A stretch of DNA of 62,429 nt from DAOTXN01 sp034435435. GTDB lineage: Bacteria > Chloroflexota > Anaerolineae > S140-20. Position 1 is the first letter of the stretch. Each line of letters opens with the position of its first letter. This document shows positions 49,054 through 56,315 of the stretch, one piece after another. Made by a program: the position numbers and the translations under genes. The notes beneath the pieces were generated by a model. It ran no database searches, had not been told where the DNA came from, and saw nothing but the letters and a program-made list of their open reading frames with translations. The DNA lies in assembly GCA_034435435.1 (NCBI GenBank), contig DAOTXN010000030.1:1-62429 (forward strand), in the 5' to 3' direction.

Positions 49054-51183
49054 TTACTTCTTACTCCCTGCCCCCTGCCGTCCGTTGCGCCGGATGATCA
49101 ACACCCCTGCGACGACTGCGCTCGCCAAAAAAATCAACCAGAGAGGCGACGCGGCGCTGGCTTTTGCTTCTGTGAGGGCAGGCTGCGGCGCGGCGGTAGG
49201 CGATTGCGTGATAGCCGACGCGGGCAAAAACGGTGTGGGTGTGAACGCCGTCGGAGTCGCGGTAGCGGCTGGCGGCAGCGGGATCGCGGTGGGCGGCAGC
49301 GTGGGGGTCGGCGTGGGCGTGAGCGTGGCAAAAGCGACCACGATCACACTGGCCGGCTCCGAGTTTGTCTCACAGCCGGCGGCGGGTTGCTCGATGATCT
49401 GGCGTGGGAAGGCCCAGTCGCCGTTCAGCCGCACGGTCACTTGTGTGTCGCACACCGGGCGCTCGTCGTAGTAGCGCTTCACCCGGTCAAAGAGGCCCGC
49501 AACAGTAAAAGGAGCCAGGTCACGCCGGTTATAGAGCGTCGTCATGGCGGGCGGCGAGTCGCGGGTGGCGATAGGGCTTGACCAATCCATACTCACCGGT
49601 TCCAGGCTGCGTTGGGCGGCCGTGATGCGATCATTCACGACGGTGAGCTGGTACAAATAGTAGGGCGGCCCGGCGATCAGCTCGATCTGGTAACCCGGCA
49701 GGCCGCGCTTGCGCCATACGTCGCGCGCGCCTTTGATCTCGATAGGGCGCAGGTTGACGGTGTAGGCGGGATTGGGGATTGGGGATTGGGAGGGGTCCGA
49801 ATTTTCTACTCCCCAATTTACCAATTGACCATCTCCCAATTCCGTATCCACAGTCCCTTCGACGATCAGGTACGGCGGCCCGCCGATGATGCACGGATCG
49901 CCGTTGGTGCATGGCGCGCCGGGCAATTGCACAGTGAACACGCCGCCGCTGGCCGCGATGGTCCGCCGATTGCCCCCCATGTCTACGAGTGTAGCCGAGG
50001 CAGATCGCGCCGGGACCTGCACCGTGGTCGGCGCAGGCGTGCGCGCCCACAAGACGGTGGTCACGCCGCTGTTGCGGCTGACGGTGACAATATTGGCATC
50101 GGGGCGTTGCTCCAACTGTGCGCTCTGGAAACCGGCCAGGTAGGTGGCGGCGACCTGATAGGCAGTGAAGGCCGGACGGCGACTGCCGTCGGCGCGGACC
50201 AATCCGAACGGTTCCGGGTTGGCGGCCAAATCGGTGGGGGTGTCGATCATTTTGAACACGCCGATGCGCGCCGCGCCCCCGGCGATGCCCATGGCAAAGG
50301 CTTGAATGATGTAGGCGGCCTGCTCGTCCAGCGTGATGGCAAAGCGCCCGCCCGCCGGCATCTGGGGGTCGAGGGTGGGAGCGGCGTTGGTCTCGACGAT
50401 CCACACCGGTTTTTCAAAGCCGTGCTCGCGCATCAACTGGTGGTAGAGCGCGGTGATGCTGTATACAAACTCGGGCTGAAAATAGACGTGCAGCGCCACG
50501 GCGTCACAGTAATAGCTGTTCCCCGGCGCGGCCAGGTCCTGCACCAGCACGTCCAAATAGCGCCGGAAGTACAGATCGCGCCCAAAGGCGGCATCCCACC
50601 AATAACTGGTGCCGGAAAAGATGACTGTGGCGTTGGGGCTGGTCTCTTTGATGGCCATGTAGGCCACGCGCTGGAGCTGGAAAAAGTCTTCCACCGAGCC
50701 GCCCCAGGTGTAACCGGGATGGGCGGGGTCCCACACGTCGGGTTCGTTCCAGATGATCCAGTGATCCACCCGCCCGGCGTAGGTGCGCACCAGTTGGCGC
50801 AAAAAGTTAGCCCACAGGTTGGCCGGGTCGTTGTGACCGGTGTGCAGGCCGTAGGGCACGCCGGGGCCGATGTTCATGTCGGTGGCCCAGCCGGGCGTGG
50901 TGATGACCAGGCCCACCAGTTGCCGCCCCTGGGCGATTTCTTGCGCCAGGGCCTCGTCGGAGATGGGGGGCAGCCACTCGTGGGCGCCGGTGGGTTGCAT
51001 GCGCGCCCACAGGAAGGGGATGCGCGTCCAGCCGGCGCCCATATCGGCGGCGGCGGCAGGGGCGTCGTAGGTTTCGATGGCGCCGAAACGCGGGTCGGGC
51101 GGGCCGGCGGCGACCGAAGGCGTAGGCGCGAGAACGGTCAGCAAGAGGATGATGATCGGGATCGCGTGGATCGTTTTGCACAT
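49054..51183 (-). CDS. Membrane-anchored GH-A clan glycosidase-like protein
   Basis: The 709-residue protein has a signal peptide (about 5-26) and a TIM-barrel domain (about 30-350) with acid/base Glu in HWIIWNEPDVWD (about 137-148) and nucleophile Glu in KPVWIVETNAAP (about 256-267), as in GH39/GH5-type enzymes. A beta domain (about 350-420) and a region ending VTVRLNGDWAFPRQI follow, like the end of DUF6174. Next come a Thr/Pro stalk (about 625-665) and a C-terminal helix PLWLIFLASAVVAGVLIIRR that anchors it. The sugar target is unknown. Residues about 450-475 derive from a GGGATT-rich repeat. Confidence 0.8.
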   Translation of the reverse strand: MCKTIHAIPIIILLLTVLAPTPSVAAGPPDPRFGAIETYDAPAAAADMGAGWTRIPFLWARMQPTGAHEWLPPISDEALAQEIAQGRQLVGLVITTPGWATDMNIGPGVPYGLHTGHNDPANLWANFLRQLVRTYAGRVDHWIIWNEPDVWDPAHPGYTWGGSVEDFFQLQRVAYMAIKETSPNATVIFSGTSYWWDAAFGRDLYFRRYLDVLVQDLAAPGNSYYCDAVALHVYFQPEFVYSITALYHQLMREHGFEKPVWIVETNAAPTLDPQMPAGGRFAITLDEQAAYIIQAFAMGIAGGAARIGVFKMIDTPTDLAANPEPFGLVRADGSRRPAFTAYQVAATYLAGFQSAQLEQRPDANIVTVSRNSGVTTVLWARTPAPTTVQVPARSASATLVDMGGNRRTIAASGGVFTVQLPGAPCTNGDPCIIGGPPYLIVEGTVDTELGDGQLVNWGVENSDPSQSPIPNPAYTVNLRPIEIKGARDVWRKRGLPGYQIELIAGPPYYLYQLTVVNDRITAAQRSLEPVSMDWSSPIATRDSPPAMTTLYNRRDLAPFTVAGLFDRVKRYYDERPVCDTQVTVRLNGDWAFPRQIIEQPAAGCETNSEPASVIVVAFATLTPTPTPTLPPTAIPLPPAATATPTAFTPTPFLPASAITQSPTAAPQPALTEAKASAASPLWLIFLASAVVAGVLIIRRNGRQGAGSKK
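49768..49845. repeat. GGGATTG / CCCAATTTACC tract inside the glycosidase gene
   Basis: Three GGGATTG(G) units are followed after a gap by CCCCAATTTACCAATTG and TCTCCCAATT, giving inverted-repeat potential. It is in frame and related in word content to the CCAATCTACC tracts at 32356 and 33462. Confidence 0.5.
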
Positions 51184-51212
51184 AATGACACTCGGCGTAA
51201 AATAGCGGGGCT

Positions 51213-51240
51213 ATTGTACCACAAGCAGGCCGGGCGACAA
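51213..51240 (-). promoter_or_regulatory. Glycosidase gene promoter
   Basis: Minus-strand -35 TTGTCG at 51240-51235, 16-bp spacer, -10 TACAAT at 51218-51213. Confidence 0.6.
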
Positions 51241-51257
51241 GGGGAGCGAGAGGCGAG

Positions 51258-51285
51258 TTGACAGGACAAGCGCATGGGGTATGAT
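51258..51285 (+). promoter_or_regulatory. Methyltransferase gene promoter
   Basis: -35 TTGACA at 51258-51263, 16-bp spacer, -10 TATGAT at 51280-51285. It overlaps an in-frame ATG at 51274, which therefore cannot be the start on this transcript. Confidence 0.6.
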
Positions 51286-51286
51286 G

Positions 51287-51308
51287 GAGACGAAGGACGA
51301 AGGACGTT
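51287..51308. repeat. GGACGAA heptamer tract
   Basis: About three units of GACGAAG in the presumed 5' leader of the methyltransferase gene; related to the GACGAAC complement of the array at 39106-39155. The units contain AAGGA, which could serve as RBS. Confidence 0.45.
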
Positions 51309-51318
51309 TGGCTTTACG

Positions 51319-52143
51319 ATGAGTTTCGACCCCGATTTCGACGATACCCAATGGACTGAGGCCTGGCTGTACGTGCCCATTGCTCAGCCGCCGCCGGGGC
51401 TGCACCCCAGCGGTTATCGGTTGGAGCGGCGGCTTGCCCAGTACGTTGAGGTATTCGATGAGCCGCACCGCCTGACAGCGCCGATGGAATGCCGGCTGCT
51501 GTTCGATCCTGGGGGCAAGCTGTGGATGTCGGACACGCCACAAGAGCGGATCATGATGTACAACAATGGTCTGCGCTCGCGGGGGCGCGTGCTGGTCGGC
51601 GGGTTGGGGCTGGGGTTGTACCCCCAATTCGCCGCACTCGGCGCGGTAGGGCAGGCGACACACTTTACGGTGGTCGAGCGCAGCCCGGCAGTGCGCGAGA
51701 TGGTCGAGCCGACGTTGAGGGTGGCGCTGGATGCGCCGCTAGAGGTGCACATGGGCGATGTGTCTGATGTTCTCGCCGGATCGGTCGGGCCATGCTACGA
51801 CACGATTTTTCTGGACACTTGGGAGATGATTGATGCGGCAAACTTGCCGATGGTTAATCAGTTACGCAGGTTAGCGATGCAACATTTAGCGCCAGGCGGG
51901 CGCGTATTGCTGTGGGGGTACCGGTGGATGGTACGCTTGTTCGAGCAAGCCTGCGGTCAGTTGCTGGCAGTAGCGCCGGGTGAACGGCGGGCATGGCTGG
52001 CAGAACAGACCAGAACATCGCCAAGGGCGGCGGCGTTGCTGACTCCTGTCGTCGATCATTTCGGTGAACGACGGATCAAAGATTTGCCAGAAGCGATTGC
52101 CTGGTGTCGGCAGTATATCGTAAAGCGGGTCGAACCGCTCTGA
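51319..52143 (+). CDS. SAM-dependent methyltransferase / spermidine synthase-like protein
   Basis: A 274-residue class I Rossmann protein: MECRLLFDPGGKLWMSDTPQER (about 59-80) resembles the substrate-gate region of spermidine synthases. SAM-binding motif I is RVLVGGLGLGLYPQF (about 93-107), with the acidic end of strand 2 in FTVVERSPAVREM (about 118-130). MGDVSDVL is followed by DTIFLDTWEM and APGGRVLLWGY. No exact substrate is predictable. ATG 51319 is preferred over 51274, because a promoter -10 box covers the latter and the 15 extra codons are heptamer repeat. Confidence 0.72.
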   Translation: MSFDPDFDDTQWTEAWLYVPIAQPPPGLHPSGYRLERRLAQYVEVFDEPHRLTAPMECRLLFDPGGKLWMSDTPQERIMMYNNGLRSRGRVLVGGLGLGLYPQFAALGAVGQATHFTVVERSPAVREMVEPTLRVALDAPLEVHMGDVSDVLAGSVGPCYDTIFLDTWEMIDAANLPMVNQLRRLAMQHLAPGGRVLLWGYRWMVRLFEQACGQLLAVAPGERRAWLAEQTRTSPRAAALLTPVVDHFGERRIKDLPEAIAWCRQYIVKRVEPL

Positions 52144-52195
52144 GCGGCGGTCATTCGTCGCCACTCTATCTCAAAGGACTAGTGAATTTTAGCCA

Positions 52196-52225
52196 TTGAC
52201 ACCCGGTTGCTTTGTGTGATACCCT
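52196..52225 (+). promoter_or_regulatory. Ferredoxin gene promoter
   Basis: Consensus -35 TTGACA at 52196-52201, 18-bp spacer, -10 TACCCT at 52220-52225, with GGAGG at about 52260 before ATG 52273. Confidence 0.6.
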
Positions 52226-52272
52226 TAGCGCGTCATCAATCAAAAAATCTAAGCTTTTTGGAGGAACGTGCA

Positions 52273-52461
52273 ATGGCGATGAAAATTACTGAGGAGTGCA
52301 TCTCCTGCGGCGCTTGTGTGCCAGAGTGCCCTGTCGAGGCCATCAGCGAGGGCGACGACATCTATGTCATCGACGCCGCGGTGTGCGTCGAGTGCGAAGG
52401 GTACTTTGATGAGTCTCAGTGTGTAGCGGTCTGCCCCGTAGAGTGCATCGTCCAGGCATAA
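52273..52461 (+). CDS. 2[4Fe-4S] ferredoxin (YfhL-like)
   Basis: A 62-residue ferredoxin. The first cluster site is CISCGACVPECPVEA (Cys-x2-Cys-x2-Cys-x3-Cys-Pro). The second is the expanded form CVECEGYFDESQCVAVCPVECI, with eight residues between its second and third Cys, as in YfhL/Allochromatium-type ferredoxins that have very low reduction potentials. A start at 52273 (MAMKITEECI) follows GGAGGAACGTGCA. It is monocistronic, with its own promoter and terminator. It shuttles electrons between soluble partners not identified here. Confidence 0.93.
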   Translation: MAMKITEECISCGACVPECPVEAISEGDDIYVIDAAVCVECEGYFDESQCVAVCPVECIVQA

Positions 52462-52494
52462 TTGTTCACAATTAGCACGGTCAGACCATACAGT

Positions 52495-52524
52495 GACGCC
52501 CCCACATTGGGGGCGTCCTTTTTT
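52495..52524 (+). terminator. Rho-independent terminator of the ferredoxin gene
   Basis: 9-bp GACGCCCCC/GGGGGCGTC stem (52495-52503, 52509-52517), 5-nt loop, then CTTTTTT. The tail abuts the stop codon of the convergent regulator gene. Confidence 0.9.
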
Positions 52525-53272
52525 ATTCGATTGCGACCGCTGTGGCAGCCCTGGGTTCGGTATCAGATTGTAGCGGGCGGGCAAAGTTGCGAAAGCGATA
52601 GCCCACACCCCATTCGGTGAGCAGATATTCGGGATTGGCGGGGTCCTTTTCGAGTTTTTGACGCAGGTAACGGATGTACAGTTTGAGATAGTGCACTTCG
52701 TTGGCGTATTCGGGACCCCAAACCTGGCGCAGCAGTTGTTGATGGGGAATGACACAGTCGAGTTTTTGGATCAAGGCGGACAAGAGACGATACTCGGTTG
52801 GCGTCAATTCCACTGGGCAGCCGCCGGTTTTGACGACGTGTTTCCTCAAATCGATGTATAGCCAATTGTCTTCTAGCACAGTAGGAGATGCTGCGTTCGA
52901 GGCCATATCCTGACTGCGACGCAGCAAGGCCTGGATGCGGGCACGCAATTCTGCCAGGTCGAAAGGTTTGCAGACATAGTCGTCGGCGCCCAATTCCAGG
53001 CCCCGCACGACATCTCTTTCTTGCGATTTTGCTGTGAGCATGATGATAGGGATGTTGGATACTTCACGGATGCGGCGACACGTGTCCCAACCATCCACTT
53101 CGGGCATCATGATGTCTAATAGTATCAAGTCTGGTTGGTGTTTGAACAATTGTCGCAGGCCATCTATACCGTCCGAGGCGACAAGGATGCGGTATCCGTC
53201 CCGTTCCAGATACATTCCGACCAGTTGGCGGATTTCTTGCGAATCGTCAATCAACAAGAGCGAGGATGTCAT
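52523..53272 (-). CDS. OmpR/PhoB-family response regulator (partner of pseudo-kinase sensor)
   Basis: The 249-residue regulator has a receiver (about 4-120) with LIDDSQE, phospho-Asp in LILLDIMMPEVDGWD, MLTAKS and YVCKPFD. The winged-helix domain (about 135-235) has VELTPTEYRLLSALI and the GVGYRFRNFA wing, then a short extra tail. ATG follows GAGGTAGAGC and overlaps the sensor gene by 26 bp, so the two are translationally coupled and surely partners. The receiver keeps all catalytic residues although the partner sensor lacks kinase motifs, so its phosphate must come from elsewhere or its state is controlled by binding. Confidence 0.9.
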   Translation of the reverse strand: MTSSLLLIDDSQEIRQLVGMYLERDGYRILVASDGIDGLRQLFKHQPDLILLDIMMPEVDGWDTCRRIREVSNIPIIMLTAKSQERDVVRGLELGADDYVCKPFDLAELRARIQALLRRSQDMASNAASPTVLEDNWLYIDLRKHVVKTGGCPVELTPTEYRLLSALIQKLDCVIPHQQLLRQVWGPEYANEVHYLKLYIRYLRQKLEKDPANPEYLLTEWGVGYRFRNFARPLQSDTEPRAATAVAIE

Positions 53273-55100
53273 GCTCTACCTCAACTTTGGGCAAACTCAA
53301 ACAGAACCGAGCGGTTGACCCGGCCTGGGGTTCTGCCCACACGTCTCCCCCTTGGGCCTGGATGAGCCGCCTGGCAATATGGAGTTTGAAATCGGTCGAT
53401 GGCCACTCTTGGGAGCTCAGTGGGGTTCCCTCTACAGCAACGACCACACGCCCATCTCTGTGATAGGCCGAAATCTCAATGGGTTGGTGGGGATCTCCGA
53501 CAACAAGCGAGTTCTCGATAAGGTCGAACAGCGCCATTTCAAGCTTGTGAGGATCGCCGATGGCAAAGGGTAGATCGGTCGCCAGCTTGACCCGGAAACA
53601 ATCTATTGAAGCGATGTGCCGGTAGCGTCTGATGGCTTGATCGATGATGGGCCTCAGAGTAATCGGATGGCAGTCCGGCGGTGCAGCAGCGATTTCAAAA
53701 TCACCGCGATCAAAAGGGCCAAGCACCCACTGATCAACCAACGCCGCGAATTCTCGCTGCAGGCGCCGCTGTTTGATCTCGAGTGAAAGATCACGTATGG
53801 TGACCAAAACGCCGATGATCGATGCATCGGCGGCGCGTAAATGGACCGCTGTGCCTGCAACCGGAACGCGATGACCGTCTTTGTGCAAGATGGTAAACTG
53901 GGACGCAACAATCGAGTTTCCAGAAAGGAGAACCTGCCCAGGCAAGATCTCCTCTGGAGCAAGCAGGCGGTCGTCAACTTGTGGGGTCAAGATCTGATCA
54001 TAGCGACATCTCAAAAGTTCGCTCTCGCGCCAGCCTGTGATGCGTTCCATAGCCGGATTGACGGAGGTGATGATCAAGTTCTTATCCAGCGTAAAGATGC
54101 CTTCGGTGATATTGTGCAAGATGAAATTGGTCTTTTCCTGCACCGCTGCCATCTCGGATAATGTGTGTCCCAGTGCTTGATCGGCGTGTGTATAGACCTG
54201 GGCATTGTGAACCGCGATAGAGGCAAAATCCGCCAGGGCTGATAGCAGCACCACGTCGCGCTGTGTAAAGCTACGACCGGCGGTCATATTGTCGACGCCC
54301 AGGACGCCGATGGTTTGTTCCTGACTTTTGAGAGGGACATTGATCAGGTCTTGCACCAGATAGCCTGTCTTGACCTTGATCGAAGCATCGTTTTGACTGC
54401 ATAGCAGGATCGATTCACCCGTGCGCACGACATGTCCGGCAATGCTATCGTCCACCCGCACACGAAATTCTCTGGCGTGCGCCTCGCCTAGATTCTGAGC
54501 GGCTCTCAAGTACAACTCGTTATTTTCCACGTCACGCAGAAGCAGATAGCCTTCTTGAGCGGCGGTAAGGTTGACGGCAGCCTGAACGACGCCCACCAAC
54601 ACATCCTGTAATTGCAAGCTAGAGGCAACCCTCTTGCTTGCATCACACAGCGTCTTTGCTTCTACTAGCGCCTGGTTCAATTCCTCGTTGGCGGCAGCCA
54701 TCCGCCGCAGCAACCTGTCGCGCTCTCCGGAAAGTCGATCCTGACGCAGCACGCGCGCAACAGACTCGGACACTTCTTGGGCATCCAGCGGCATCGTAAG
54801 CGCATCGCGAGCGCCCAGACGCAGGATGCGCAGCGCTTCTCGTTCTTTGCCATGCGGAGTAAGGAGGATGACAGAAAGATCGGCAAGCGCCTGCAGCTCC
54901 TGAAACACCTCGACGCCGGCGGCGTTCAAGCTCAAATCAAACAAAACCAGGTCGGGCCGTTTTTCTCGGGCCACCTGCAAACCAGCGCCGGGGCTGGTCG
55001 CGATCTGGGTCAGGTATCCACACGGAGCCAGTACATCCGTCAGCAACCACTCGATGTGTTCTGGTTTGTTATCGATTAAAAGGATGCGCTCGCCAGCCAA
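53247..55100 (-). CDS. REC-GAF-PAS sensor with degenerate kinase domain (pseudo-histidine kinase)
   Basis: A 617-residue soluble protein: receiver-like domain (about 4-118; Asp in LVLFDLSLNAAG), coiled linker, GAF (about 150-305), PAS (about 335-455) and a C-terminal domain aligned to HATPase (about 500-610). The linker helix lacks a phosphoacceptor His (QREFAALVDQWVLGPF). The N box is LIENSLVVG without the second Asn/Lys, and the DxGxG box is absent (VAVEGTPLSSQEW), though ARRLIQAQGGDVWAE keeps the final helix. TTG start after GGAGAAGATTC. It is coupled to the OmpR regulator downstream, and probably signals by binding rather than phosphorylation. Confidence 0.82.
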   Translation of the reverse strand: MAGERILLIDNKPEHIEWLLTDVLAPCGYLTQIATSPGAGLQVAREKRPDLVLFDLSLNAAGVEVFQELQALADLSVILLTPHGKEREALRILRLGARDALTMPLDAQEVSESVARVLRQDRLSGERDRLLRRMAAANEELNQALVEAKTLCDASKRVASSLQLQDVLVGVVQAAVNLTAAQEGYLLLRDVENNELYLRAAQNLGEAHAREFRVRVDDSIAGHVVRTGESILLCSQNDASIKVKTGYLVQDLINVPLKSQEQTIGVLGVDNMTAGRSFTQRDVVLLSALADFASIAVHNAQVYTHADQALGHTLSEMAAVQEKTNFILHNITEGIFTLDKNLIITSVNPAMERITGWRESELLRCRYDQILTPQVDDRLLAPEEILPGQVLLSGNSIVASQFTILHKDGHRVPVAGTAVHLRAADASIIGVLVTIRDLSLEIKQRRLQREFAALVDQWVLGPFDRGDFEIAAAPPDCHPITLRPIIDQAIRRYRHIASIDCFRVKLATDLPFAIGDPHKLEMALFDLIENSLVVGDPHQPIEISAYHRDGRVVVAVEGTPLSSQEWPSTDFKLHIARRLIQAQGGDVWAEPQAGSTARFCLSLPKVEVEHDILALVD

Positions 55101-55203
55101 GAATCTTCTCCGACTTGCAAAAATATAGGGGGCAATCGCCCACTACTATCTTAGCATTCTCTCGTAGGAGGGGTGTGAGATGTACGTTAGAATCGCGTTA
55201 GAA

Positions 55204-55232
55204 CAAAGGCCGGACAAAAGTCCGGCCCTTTG
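55204..55232 (-). terminator. Terminator of the 55251 regulator gene
   Basis: GGCCGGAC (55208-55215), aaaa loop, GTCCGGCC (55220-55227), flanked by CAAA/TTTG pairing. The minus strand continues TTTGTTCT. It lies 19 bp past the regulator stop. Confidence 0.75.
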
Positions 55233-55250
55233 CGGATGATAGTCAGGGGA

Positions 55251-55946
55251 TTATATTTCGCTGAAGCGATACCCGATACCCCACTCGGTTTGGATGTAAA
55301 CCGGATCAGAGGGATCGTCCTCGATCTTGAGGCGTAAATAGCGGATGTAGAGTTTCACATAATCTACTTCGTCGGCGTATTCGGGGCCCCAAACTTCGGT
55401 CAAGAGATAACGGTGAGGGAGCACACGGCCCTCGTTGCGCACCAGGGTCGTCAAGAGTTTGAATTCGGTCGGGGTAAATTCCACCCGTTCACCGCGCACG
55501 GTCACGATGCGTCGGTCAAAGTCTATGGTCAAATGACCGTTGGTATAAAAGGATGTCCGGGAACTAGGAGAGCCATTCTGAGCCGCACTGCGCCGCAATA
55601 CAGCCTGAATGCGAGCATCCAATTCGGCGGCGCTAAACGGCTTGGTCAAATAGTCGTCTGCCCCAATCTCCAGCCCTCTGACCACGTCTCCCTTCAAGCT
55701 CCGCGCCGTAAGCATAATGATGGGGACATTAGACAATTCGCGCAGCCGACGGCACACTTCCCAACCATCCATTCCGGGCATCATGACATCCAGTATAATC
55801 AAGTCAGGGCGAGTCTGATACGCTTTCTGCAAACCCTCCTGCCCACTGGAGGCCACGACGACCTGATAGTCGCTGCGCTCAAGCTGCGCTTTCAGCATCA
55901 GGGTGAGGTCTTTATCATCGTCTATGACCAAAATCGTTTGGCTCAA
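55251..55946 (-). CDS. OmpR/PhoB-family response regulator
   Basis: A 231-residue regulator with receiver (about 4-120): VIDDDKDLT, phospho-Asp in LIILDVMMPGMDGWEVCRRL, MLTARS and YLTKPF. The winged-helix domain (about 138-231) has VEFTPTEFKLLTTLV, LTEVWGPEYADEVDYVKLYI and the end GIGYRFSEI. TTG start codon after AGGGGGCGGCC. It has its own promoter and terminator, so is separate from the sensor/regulator pair downstream. Of the three OmpR proteins in this window, this and the one at 52523 share WGPEYA-EV-Y-KLYIRYLR, pointing to a local duplication. Confidence 0.9.
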   Translation of the reverse strand: MSQTILVIDDDKDLTLMLKAQLERSDYQVVVASSGQEGLQKAYQTRPDLIILDVMMPGMDGWEVCRRLRELSNVPIIMLTARSLKGDVVRGLEIGADDYLTKPFSAAELDARIQAVLRRSAAQNGSPSSRTSFYTNGHLTIDFDRRIVTVRGERVEFTPTEFKLLTTLVRNEGRVLPHRYLLTEVWGPEYADEVDYVKLYIRYLRLKIEDDPSDPVYIQTEWGIGYRFSEI

Positions 55947-55978
55947 GGCCGCCCCCTATCTCGTAGCCGACTTTGTTT

Positions 55979-56007
55979 ATCTTATCACTCCGACCTTGGC
56001 TTTGCAA
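55979..56007 (-). promoter_or_regulatory. Promoter of the 55251 regulator
   Basis: Minus-strand -35 TTGCAA at 56007-56002, 17-bp spacer, -10 TAAGAT at 55984-55979. Confidence 0.6.
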
Positions 56008-56064
56008 TCAGATGCGCGTCAGTAATGAGTAAGAAATTTGTTAGAGACACACTCTCGAGATCCC

Positions 56065-56092
56065 TTGCGAATGTTGTTACCTCAAGTATAAT
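56065..56092 (+). promoter_or_regulatory. Promoter of the giant surface-protein gene
   Basis: -35 TTGCGA at 56065-56070, 16-bp spacer, consensus -10 TATAAT at 56087-56092. An alternative extended -10 box is at 56257-56265, closer to the gene. Confidence 0.55.
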
Positions 56093-56315
56093 TCGGTTTG
56101 CCTTTCCGTCAAGTGCGTCCCACGAGAATCACTGTCTTTTGACTTCTCCTTGTCAGATGATCGGCAGAGGCACATTTTGAAGAGGAATTGATACAGCGCG
56201 GTTGCGATTTCAGACTGAATTTTAACACATCTGTAACCTTTGAAGTGTCTGACCTGTGTTACAATGAACTGCGGAACGGTGTCTGTGTAATCAACTTCGC
56301 TGGGAGTATTCCGTG

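Larger units (their letters stand above)
55947..56315. other. 369-bp divergent intergenic region
   Basis: Between the OmpR gene and the giant surface-protein gene. It holds the leftward promoter (55979-56007), a rightward promoter (56065-56092) and a second rightward extended -10 (TGT-TACAAT, 56257-56265). From the first rightward promoter a leader of about 215 nt would precede the ATG. I see no gene in it. Confidence 0.5.
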
